DNA from: Blastocladiella emersonii ATCC 22665
Taxonomy: Eukaryota; Blastocladiomycota; Blastocladiomycetes; Blastocladiales; Blastocladiaceae
DNA: 64,000 bases
Reading direction: 5' to 3'
Assembly: GCA_025594325.1 (NCBI GenBank)
Contig: JANHCV010000001.1
Coordinates: 4,650,001-4,714,000, forward strand
Position numbers and translations under genes: made by a program. Below are positions 56,335 through 64,000 of the stretch, one piece after another (positions within the stretch are counted from its first letter, which is position 1; every line of letters begins with the position of its first letter). The notes beneath the pieces were generated by a model. The model was not told the origin of the DNA. It saw only the letters and a list, made by a program, of their open reading frames with translations, and searched no databases.

Positions 56335-58827
56335 ATGCTCCACTTCCACCGCCACCTCGCCACCGCGAACCCAAGAGCCGCCGCTGCCGTCGCGCGGCGA
56401 TCGCTCAGCTCGCGGCGCCTGCCGTTCCTCTTCTCGCCGCACCTGGTCCCCGTGCAGGTGTGGGGCGCCAACACGGACGTCGGCAAGACCATCCTGTCGG
56501 CGGCCCTGTGCCGCGCCGCGTCTGAGACCAGCTCGCGCCCGGGCCCCGTGTGGTACCTCAAGCCGGTGCAGACCGGGTTCCCCGCCGACTCGGACGCCCG
56601 GCACGTCGCCGCACACGTCCCGCGGCTCGCGGGCGCCGAGGTCATCCACACGTTCCGCGACCCCGTGAGCCCGCACCGCGCGGCTGCCGACGAGGGCCGC
56701 GACGTCCCCGACGACCTGCTGCGCGCCGACACGGAGCGGTACCTCGCGCAGTTCTGGGACAAGGCCGTGCGCGAGGGCAAGCGCGGGTGGGCGTTTGTCG
56801 AGACGGCCGGCGGCGTGCTCAGCCCGTCGTGCACGGGCGCGCTGCAGGCCGACGCGTACCGGGCGCTGCGCCTGCCGGGCGTGCTGGTCGGCGACCCGAA
56901 GCTCGGCGGGATCGCCACGACGCTCGCGAGCGCCGAGGCCCTGTACGCGCGCGGGTACGACGTCGACGCCGTCGTCATGTTCGCCGGGTCGCACGCCAAC
57001 CACGACATGCTCGCGCGCCACCTCGGCGACCGCACCCCGGTCTTCACGCTTCCGCCGCCGCCGCCGCGCGCTGCCGAGGCTACGGAAGACCACCACGTGC
57101 TCGGCGAGTACTACGCGTCGATCGTGCACGAGCCCGCGATGCGCGACGCCGTCGCCGCGCTCGAGGACGCCCACGCGCGCCGCCGCAGCAACGCCGCGAC
57201 CCTCGCCGACCGCGCCCGCACCAAGATCTGGTACCCGTTCACCCAGCACACGGCGCTCGACTCGGGCGCCGCCCCGATCCAGGTCGTCGACTCGGCCTAC
57301 GCCGACGACTACCTCGTCGCCGCCCGCGTCCCGTCGCGCCGCGCCGAGGACGCGGGTTCGGCGAGTGCGCCGCACGAGCCCGAATTTGCCGGGCAGCGCC
57401 TGTTCGACGGGCCCGCGTCGTGGTGGACGCAGACGCTCGGCCACGGCAACCCGACCCTCGTCAAGGCGGCTGCTGCGGCCGCCGGCCGGTACGGCCACGT
57501 CATCTTCCCCGAGACGGCGCACGCGCCCGCCGTCGAGCTCGCCGAGCGGCTGCTCGAGCGCGTCGTGCCCGACTCGATGCGCGACAACGGCCGCGTCTTC
57601 TTCACCGACAACGGGAGTACGGCGACCGAGGTCGCCCTCAAGATGGCGCTGCACTGGACCCGCGTGCGCCTCAACGCCGATCCCAAGGCGGCGGCTGCCG
57701 CGCCCAAGAAGCTCAAGCTGCTCGGCACCATGGGCAGCTACCACGGCGACACCATGGGCGTCATGGACGCGTGCGCGCCCAGCGTCTACAACGCCACGGT
57801 CCCGTGGTACGACCCCAAGGGCCACTGGATCGACCCGCCCACGCTCGCGTGGTCGGCGGGGAAGCTCCAGGTCACGCTGCCGTGGGACAAGACGTCCGTC
57901 ACGCTCGCCGAGGGCACCAACGCGCACAAGACCGAGGCCCTGTTCGACGCCAAGCGGCTCGAGACCCCGCTCGCCGAGGTGTACGCCACGCAGATCCGCG
58001 CGTTCCTCGCGGCGCACGGCAGCGAGCTCGGCGCCGTGATGATCGAGCCCGTGATGCAGGGCGCCGGCGGCATGATGTGGATCGACCCGCTGTTCCACCG
58101 CGTGCTCGTGCGCGAGGTGCGGCGCGGCGACTGGAACCCGCACCGGCACGCGGCGTGGCAAGGCGACCTCCCCGTCATCTACGACGAGGTGTTCACGGGC
58201 ATGTGGCGGCTCGGCCCCGCGTCCGTCAGCCAGTGGCTCGAGTCGCCCGATATCGTGTGCTACGCCAAGTCCCTGACGGGCGGCATGATGCCCCTCGCCG
58301 TGACGTGCGCGACCGACGCCATCTTCCGCACCTTCCTCGGGCCCGACAAGGCGTCGGCGCTCCTCCACGGCCACTCGTACACGGCCAACCCGATCGCGTG
58401 CGCCGTCGCGGTCGCGACCCTTGACGCCATGGCCGAGACGGTCCCGCACTACGACCGCCACACCCACGCCGTCGCGAGCGTCTGGGACACGCCCGCCGGA
58501 AAGGCCCTTGTCGACCGCACCTCGCGCGTCCACGGCGTCCGCGGCGTTGTCGCCATGGGCACCGTGTTCGCCTTCGAGATCGCGGCGCCTGGGGCAACTG
58601 GCGGGTACAACGCCCAGGGACCCGTCGCGGACGCGGTCCGCCGCGTGCTCGCGGGTGCGCGCGCACGGGGCGTGTTCCTGCGCCCGCTCGGGAACGTCAT
58701 CTACCTCATGGCGTCCCACACGACGCCGCGCGAGGACGTGCTCGCGGCAGCGCAGGTCCTGGTCGAGGAGGTCGAGGCCGCGGCGCGCGTGCTTGTCGCG
58801 TCTCCTCAGAAGGCGCAGCAGGTGTGA
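56335..58827 (+). CDS. bioDA: bifunctional dethiobiotin synthetase / DAPA aminotransferase
   Basis: One 830-aa single-exon protein carrying both middle steps of biotin synthesis, as in plants (BIO3-BIO1) and many fungi. The N-terminal ~40 residues are Arg/Ala/Ser-rich with few acids, a likely mitochondrial presequence. The dethiobiotin synthetase half has P-loop GANTDVGKT at 44-52, KPVQTGF, and VETAGGVLSPS. The aminotransferase half starts near 297 (IWYPFTQHT), with FTDNGSTATEVALKMAL, LGTMGSYHGDTMGVMDAC, the PLP Asp at 617 (VIYDEVFTG) and PLP Lys at 645 (CYAKSLTGGMMPL). All expected catalytic regions are present. A longer open frame on the opposite strand over the whole gene is a GC-rich mirror and is not called. 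Confidence 0.96.
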   Translation: MLHFHRHLATANPRAAAAVARRSLSSRRLPFLFSPHLVPVQVWGANTDVGKTILSAALCRAASETSSRPGPVWYLKPVQTGFPADSDARHVAAHVPRLAGAEVIHTFRDPVSPHRAAADEGRDVPDDLLRADTERYLAQFWDKAVREGKRGWAFVETAGGVLSPSCTGALQADAYRALRLPGVLVGDPKLGGIATTLASAEALYARGYDVDAVVMFAGSHANHDMLARHLGDRTPVFTLPPPPPRAAEATEDHHVLGEYYASIVHEPAMRDAVAALEDAHARRRSNAATLADRARTKIWYPFTQHTALDSGAAPIQVVDSAYADDYLVAARVPSRRAEDAGSASAPHEPEFAGQRLFDGPASWWTQTLGHGNPTLVKAAAAAAGRYGHVIFPETAHAPAVELAERLLERVVPDSMRDNGRVFFTDNGSTATEVALKMALHWTRVRLNADPKAAAAAPKKLKLLGTMGSYHGDTMGVMDACAPSVYNATVPWYDPKGHWIDPPTLAWSAGKLQVTLPWDKTSVTLAEGTNAHKTEALFDAKRLETPLAEVYATQIRAFLAAHGSELGAVMIEPVMQGAGGMMWIDPLFHRVLVREVRRGDWNPHRHAAWQGDLPVIYDEVFTGMWRLGPASVSQWLESPDIVCYAKSLTGGMMPLAVTCATDAIFRTFLGPDKASALLHGHSYTANPIACAVAVATLDAMAETVPHYDRHTHAVASVWDTPAGKALVDRTSRVHGVRGVVAMGTVFAFEIAAPGATGGYNAQGPVADAVRRVLAGARARGVFLRPLGNVIYLMASHTTPREDVLAAAQVLVEEVEAAARVLVASPQKAQQV

Positions 58828-59241
58828 AGAAGATTGGTTCAAGTAGACAATTTTTCTTGAAAATGATTCGCACGACATGCTACACTCGCTCCCCCGTCAA
58901 AGTAGCCCCATAGAGTTTCATGCCATGGGAAACTGCCTCGGAGATCGAGCGCATCAGGCTCGTACTCGCCGAGTACTGGCGAGTGATCTCCGTCGAGGTC
59001 CATGCCCGGCCCAGATACGCAGGCGGCCATCAGCCAACGCATCACACAGATCAAAGAGGCAAACGGCCAGAGCCTCGCGTTGTGCGGCAAGCTCGACGAA
59101 GCGCTGTTGCAGCAGCTGCTTCCAGGCCGGGCGACGGTCCATCTCGGGCTTCCGCCACTGCAAGGCTCAGCTGCTCTCACTGCCAGGTGCTGAATTTTGA
59201 CCGCAGATTGAACGGTTTTTCATGATTATGTATTGAGCTGG
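58828..59241. other. convergent 3' region, biotin and Rab-like genes
   Basis: 414 bp between two stop codons. It is AT-rich immediately after 58827 and again before 59241, as expected for fungal 3' ends. Between them lies the weak relic described at 58839-59163. Confidence 0.5.
58839..59163 (-). pseudogene. possible short frameshifted relic
   Basis: Minus strand: a frame reading WKQLLQQRFVELAAQREALA and ALADGRLRI gives way at about 59025-59040 to a frame reading MDLDGDHSPVLGEYEPDALD and ending FQEKLST at 58839. The composition is protein-like, but the piece has no promoter and no family is recognised. It may be chance. Confidence 0.25.
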
Positions 59242-60467
59242 TCACACAGAAAGATTCCCCGTCGACGACAACGCGTCCGCCGCGCGCCTTCCCCCCTCGC
59301 CCTCGCCCTCGCCGTCCGGCCCCACGAGCCAGTCAACCGTGTCCGTGAGATCCGGGATCCGGCGGAGCAGCGCCATGCGGTTCTTGTACTCGACGTTTTT
59401 CCCGTGCGGCAGCGTGCGCGCGGGGCGGATGCGCAGGTCGATGAGCGACTTGATGTCGGACATGACGCCCTGCGGGAGCTGCCGCGACACGGTCTTGACG
59501 AGCGCGGCCATGGCCTCGCGCACGCCGCGGCCCGTCAGCGAGCTGACCTCAAAGTACTCGGCGCCGTGGTCCTGCGCCCACGCCTGCGCGTCGTCCGACG
59601 ACACGGCGCGTTTCGTCTGCACGGTGCGCGAGCCCGACCGCGCCTTGTCGAGCGGCAGGCCCATGTTTGCACCCCCGCCGCCGGTGCCTGCGGCGGCGGC
59701 CGAGGACGGGGTCAGTACGTTGACGAGGCCTGCCGTGATGTTGACCATGGACGTCGCGGCCGACGACGCGTTGCTGACGGGCTGCGGCGTCCCGTTGAAC
59801 TCGTCGGCGAGGTCCGCCTTGTTGGCCACGACGATCACGGGCCGCCGGAACTGGCCGTCCGTGTTGAGCAGGTGGAACGCCGCGATCCACGCGTTCAGGC
59901 TCGCGAAAGATGCGGCGTCGGTCACTACAGGCGGCTCCGTGAGACAAGGAAGGGATATGCTCGCGGAAGAGCGTGCCATCAAACAGCAGAATGAACGCAG
60001 TAGCGGACTCGGCCGACAGCCGCGCCGTCAACGCCATGGTCGATGCGTGGCCGGGCGGGTCCCAGAACTCGACGCGGACCGAGTAGCCGTGCACGGGGAA
60101 GTTGGCGGACTGGAAACGTTGCCGGTCAGCACATCGTTGCAACCGATACATGTAGCCGTCGCACCTTGAACACGACGATATCCGGCTTCACCGGTCCATT
60201 GTGCGTCGAGTACGGCTGGCCCGACGCGGTGCCCACAAAGTCGCTCTTTCCCGTGCCCGCGTCGCCGAGCACGATGACGCGGTACTCAAAAATGACATTC
60301 TCCTCTTCTTCCTGCTGCTGCGCGTTCTTCCCGCGCTTGCGGTTCCCGAGCCGCCCTTGCTGCCGGCCCGAGTCGTTGTTCTCGTCGCCCTCGCCCGCCT
60401 CGTAGTCGGCGGCAAGCGGCTCGTCTGACAGACTGCCGCGCTGGCTGTCGCTGTTCGAGTTATTCAT
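59242..60467 (-). CDS. divergent Rab/Ras-like small GTPase
   Basis: A 372-aa protein, about twice the size of a Rab. Introns are 60110-60164 (55 nt, GT-AG) and 59925-59976 (52 nt), the latter with a GC donor. Only this GC-AG junction gives the family motif LLFDVTDAASF. A disordered 60-residue N-terminus precedes P-loop GDAGTGKSD at 68-76. The G3 region is WDPPGH (117-122) instead of WDTAGQ, so the catalytic Gln is replaced by His. NKAD (180-183) is intact, with an SSLTG G5-like motif. A ~60-residue insertion with Gly/Ser/Thr follows NKAD. The C-terminus has no Cys prenylation box. It may be a pseudo-GTPase with slow hydrolysis. Confidence 0.82.
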
Positions 60468-60538
60468 TGCAGAGTGTTACAGGTGACGTTTTAAGGAGAG
60501 GGTCGACGTACGAGGCTCGAAAGCAGGCCGATCCCAAA

Positions 60539-60613
60539 ACGCGTCGAAACGCGTGGTCGCGTGAGATCGTGTGACCACGCGTTTCGTCTCCTGTCCCCCG
60601 TCGCGCGACGCGT
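60539..60613. promoter_or_regulatory. four ACGCGT boxes in a divergent promoter
   Basis: ACGCGT at 60539, 60549, 60577 and 60608 between the Rab-like and dynein-light-chain starts, with GTGAGATC and GTCTCGCC motifs intermixed. This is the densest cluster in the window. Cell-cycle (MBF) control is a possibility inferred from the motif alone. Confidence 0.42.
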
Positions 60614-60735
60614 CTCGCCCGCCCGCGCCACTCGCGAGACGCATCGTGCGACCTCTCATCGCTCGTCCAAACGCAAAACCTAACGAATCAAACGAACCCG
60701 CCCGTCCTGGCTCATTGCAACGCATCACCATCACC

Positions 60736-61714
60736 ATGTCCACCACCGCGTCGGCCACGCCGCAGCAGCTGCACTCGCTCGTGAAATACGACAACCCGCA
60801 GCTCGTGTCCAAGACGTCCTCGTCGTCGTCGGGCGCCGGGAGCCACGACAAGACGCCGCACAAGGCGGCCATCGGGACCCACGATGCCAAGGGCGGCAAT
60901 GGCGCGGGCGCCGGCGGGAACCGGCCGACGTCCCCGAGCAAGGCCAAGCTGCCGCCCGTCGATGATAAGGGCGGGCGCGCCAAGTCGCCGACACAGACCG
61001 AGGATATTCTCAACAGCATTCTGCCGCCGCGGTACGGTTCGGGACGCGGGGTCGCTTGGCGGTGCCGCAGGGACTAATTCCATTGCGTGTAGCGAGTGGG
61101 AGGAGACGGGCCAGCTGTGGATCCAGCGCGTGTCGAGCACACCGGCGACGCGGCTCGACGTCATCAACCTGCAAGAGCAGCTCGACCAGATGCTGCAGAA
61201 GCGGCAGGCGCGCGAGACTGGCATTTGTCCCGTGCGCCGTGAGCTGTACAGCCAATGCTTTGGTACGCGCGATGGGCGGCGATGCCTGATTCGTCGAAGA
61301 CTAACGCGAAGTTACACGCGTGTGTGTGTAGACGAGCTCATCCGCCAGGTGACGATCAGCTGCCAGGAGCGCGGCCTGCTGCTGCTGCGAGTGCGCGACG
61401 AGATCCGCATGTCAATTGCGGCGTACCAGACGCTGTACGAGTCGTCGGTGGCATTCGGGATGCGCAAGGCGCTCATGGCCGAGTGGGGCAAGGCCGAGAT
61501 GGAGAACGCCATCAAGTCGCTCGAGGACGAGAAGAAGGCGCTCGAGACGCAGGTGGCCGAGCTCAAGGCCAAGTGCGAGGCCATCGAGAAGCGCGAGGCC
61601 GAGCGCCGCGCCATGGACGAGCGCAAGCACGCTGAGGAGATCGCCTTCATGAAGAAGACAAACCTGCAGCTCAAGACGCAGCTCGAGGGCATCCTGGCGC
61701 CACAGAAGAAGTGA
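60736..61714 (+). CDS. axonemal dynein light chain (p28/DNALI1) homologue
   Basis: A 282-aa protein; introns 61032-61092 (61 nt) and 61263-61331 (69 nt). The C-terminal ~180 residues match the axonemal dynein light chain family: DELIRQVTISCQERGLLLLR, VRDEIRMSIAAYQTLYESSV followed by AFGMRKAL, then a long coiled coil (EMENAIKSLEDEKKALETQV). The preceding exon holds QEQLDQMLQKRQARETGICP and VRRELYSQCF, also conserved. The first 90 residues are Ser/Gly-rich. In flagellates this chain belongs to inner dynein arms; basidiomycete yeasts have no flagella, so the protein must serve another, unknown role. The start at 60736 was chosen; an in-frame ATG upstream precedes it. Confidence 0.88.
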
Positions 61715-62004
61715 GAGCCGCGCGTCCTTGTCTTTTTATACGATGCATTCACGACTATTCTTGCTGCCCCGCGCGGTGCTGAGGTACTGACAGAGAAGAA
61801 CGTCCGCCCAGGGAACCCCTGGTCCGCCCGTGTCGAGAGGGGACGCGTCGCGCCACACCAGCTGATCATCACGTCAGCGGAGCGGTTGCGCCGGCCCGGT
61901 CGCTGAGCCGACTGTTCCTCGCATTCTCGCCTCTTTCCCTCCCAGCAACGACCGTATTCTGCCCTGTGTCTCATCGATAGCGCGACGAAACTCGCTGCAC
62001 TGCC

Positions 62005-63899
62005 ATGTCATCGACCAACGCCGTCCATCCCGCGGCATCGGCGGCGTCGCCCGGGACCGGCGGGCCCAAGGCAGCCATCGCCTCTCACGGCTCGGGCCAC
62101 CACCATGCATCGAGTTCGTCATCCGCCAACCGGCCACACCATGACCCCGCACACACATCCTACGAGCCGACGCAGGAACCCGAGGGTCTCATGGCGTGGC
62201 TCGCCGTGAACTGGCGGCTCGCGCGGTCGTTCCTGTGCACCCTGTACATTCTGACGGGCGCGGGCGTCATCTACCTGTTCTCGAGCTACGCGACGCAGCT
62301 GCGCGACCGGCTCGGGTGCTCGCAGCTGCAGCTGTCGCAGCTCGCGAGCTCGGGGAACCTCGGGGTGCGCTCCATCCGCCCCGCGAATCGCTACTCCCAA
62401 CGCTGACGCCCTGCCCCAACTCGGTAGCTCTACCTCGCCGGCCCGTTCATGGGCTTCTTCATCGACCGGTACGGCCCGCGGCCCATCGCCGTACTGAGCA
62501 CGCTGCTCATGTTCGCGAGCTTCGCCGCGGTGCGGCACGCGTACGCGGCAGCGCCGGACACCATCTCGCCCGACTCGGCCCCCGCGACGCCGCCGGGCGT
62601 GCTCGCCCTCTTCTACGTGTTCCTGGGCATCGGGTCGAGCGGCGTGACGCTGTCGTCGGTCGCGCTCAACGTGCGCTCGTTCCCGGCGGCGATCCGCGGG
62701 TTCGCGGTCGGCGTGCCCGTCTCCTTCTACGGGCTCTCGGCGTTCGTGTTTGTCCAGATCAAGCGCAAGTGGTTCGAGAGCGCCGACGAGCCCGTCGTGG
62801 GGATGCTCGGGTTCCTCACCGCGATCACGGCGTTTTTGGGGGTCGGGTTCGTCATTGCGGCGCTCGCTATGTGGGAGGTGCCCCGCACAGATGTCGAGGA
62901 GGTGAGCGAGGCCGAGGCGGCGGTGCTCGTCGACGACGAGGAGACGGTCGTCGGCGGTACGGTGGCCGACGAGTCGACTGTGGTCCCGACCGCGCGCGGG
63001 CTCGGCGAGTACCTCCGCCAGATCCGCAGCTGGGTCCTGTTCGCCGTGTTCTTCCTGGCCGCCGGCACTGGGCTCATGTACGTCACATTCCCGCTTCTAC
63101 TAAACGAAACTGACCCCCGCCGCCTCGTAGGGTGATCGGCAACATCGGCGCTGTCGTCCTCGCGCTTTCTCCGCGCGGCGCGCGGTCCACGGACCCGCTG
63201 GTGCAGGCGCGGCAGGGCACGCAGGTCGCGGTGCTGTCGCTGTTCAACGCGGCGGGCCGCGTCGTTTCGGGCATGGGCAGCGACCGCACGGGTCCCGCGA
63301 CGCGCCCGTGGTGGCTACTCGGGTCGCTGTCCGTCATGACACTGGCCTCGCTCTTCATCACCAGCGGCGCGCTCCCATCCTCCGGCTCCGACGCGTCGTG
63401 GGAGCTTCCGCTCGCCGTGACGACCGCCGTGATCGGGTACGCGTACGGGACTCTGTGGAGCCTGTGCCCGGCGATCGTCGCCGAGTGGATCGCGCCGGCC
63501 AAGTTCGGGTCCGTTTGGGGGTTCATGACGTGCGTGCCGGCCCTGTCGCAGCAGGTCACGAACACGGTGTTCGGTGCGCTCTACGACAGCCACCGCGGGG
63601 CCGACGGCGGCGAGTGTCACGGCACCGAGTGCTTCCGCGCCGCGTACGTGGTCACGGCGGCCATGTGTGTCGTCGGTGCCGGGTGCGCGCTCGTGCTCGC
63701 GCTCGGGTGGGTGCCCGGGTCGCGGCTCGGCGGAACGACGCGGTACGTTCCCGTTGCGGACGAGGACGAGCTCAGCGCGGCGGCGAGCAGCGGTCGGAGC
63801 GCGGGAGCCACGGCAGCGACGCAACGCGTCCCCGCGCCGTTCGTTACCAGCGAAAACGGCGACCGGTCGCCGCTGCTCGAGCCGCCGCGGCCCGTGTAG
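62005..63899 (+). CDS. MFS transporter, MCH1/nodulin-like
   Basis: A 592-aa major facilitator with about 12 hydrophobic segments; introns 62365-62427 (63 nt) and 63078-63130 (53 nt). Near helix 1 it reads LYILTGAGVIYLFSSYATQL, then LGLYLAGPFMGFFIDRYGPR (helix 2 with the MFS loop GFFIDRYGPR). The central loop is acidic. Late helices include GRVVSGMGSDR (loop 8-9) and FGSVWGFMTCVPALSQQVTN. The layout matches fungal Mch1 and nodulin-like proteins of the monocarboxylate-transporter group; substrate unknown, and yeast Mch1 has no proven monocarboxylate activity. The N-terminal 60 residues are disordered and His/Ser-rich; a C-terminal Ser/Ala/Thr tail follows the last helix. Confidence 0.87.
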
Positions 63900-63943
63900 T
63901 CGGCCGGTGTCGTTTTTTGAATCTAATTTATTGTTTACTCCAA

Positions 63944-64000
63944 CTACCGCGCCTCGTCGGGAATGTACTCGGTGAGGTCGACGTCAAGCAGCGTCTTGAC
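63944..64000 (-). CDS. C-terminal end of an unidentified gene
   Basis: Minus-strand frame entering from the right edge: 18 codons, VKTLLDVDLTEYIPDEAR, and a TAG at 63946-63944, followed downstream (63943-63900) by AT-rich 3' flank. It is convergent with the MFS gene, 44 bp from its stop. It is too short to name. Confidence 0.5.
   Translation of the reverse strand, partial: VKTLLDVDLTEYIPDEAR

Noticed and set aside
56308-58878. 856-codon open frame antisense to the biotin gene
   Set aside because: It mirrors the GC-rich codon pattern of the real gene; the product is Arg/Gly/Val-rich without domains, while the plus strand carries complete catalytic motifs.

Overview
The window reads as nuclear DNA of a GC-rich basidiomycete yeast, most likely a tremellomycete and perhaps one of the Trichosporonales. 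The reasons are 20 or so compact genes on both strands, many 51-83 nt introns with GTACG or GTGCG donors and CTAAC-like branch sites, and proteins typical of that group: zizimin-type DOCK GEF, type III glutamine synthetase, fused BioD-BioA, PAN3, EAF6, CWC21 and RRP8. The order and family are inference; no rRNA, tRNA or organelle gene was seen. Intron models were checked by frame: the joined exons of every complete multi-exon gene described here give an intact frame, with the glutamine synthetase as the one exception.

Layout. 1-7.6 kb: a partial F-box gene, a type III glutamine synthetase with a one-base frameshift, a small inverted duplication of that gene's 3' end, and an amino-acid permease. 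9.2-25.5 kb: a DOCK gene and a tetraspanin gene lie in a 6,797 bp arm (9601-16397) that is repeated almost perfectly in inverted orientation (18756-25552). The arms surround a 2.36 kb loop holding one Ala/Gln-rich gene. The right arm starts inside DOCK intron 1, so that copy has no first exon. 25.5-28.1 kb: a decayed stretch with a broken gene relic and a 1.2 kb TA-flanked DNA transposon with terminal inverted repeats. 28.2-64 kb: ordinary dense housekeeping and regulatory genes: CWC21, an RCC1-repeat protein, a C2-plus-lipase protein, RRP8, an RPEL actin-binding protein, Ran GTPase, a secreted or membrane Pro/Ala protein, a TRAF7-like RING-WD40 protein, EAF6, a leucine-dehydrogenase-like enzyme, PAN3, a C2H2 factor, BioDA, a divergent Rab-like GTPase, an axonemal-dynein-light-chain homologue and an MFS transporter.

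Genes are arranged singly. There is no operon or clear biosynthetic cluster, although divergent pairs share promoters that often carry clustered ACGCGT boxes and TGTCTCRC-type motifs. The strongest unusual features are the large near-perfect palindrome with its exon-less DOCK copy, the second small inverted duplication in the glutamine synthetase gene, the frameshift in that gene, the TA-flanked element, and a GC-AG intron in the Rab-like gene. An assembly or base-calling origin must be excluded for the palindrome and the frameshifts.
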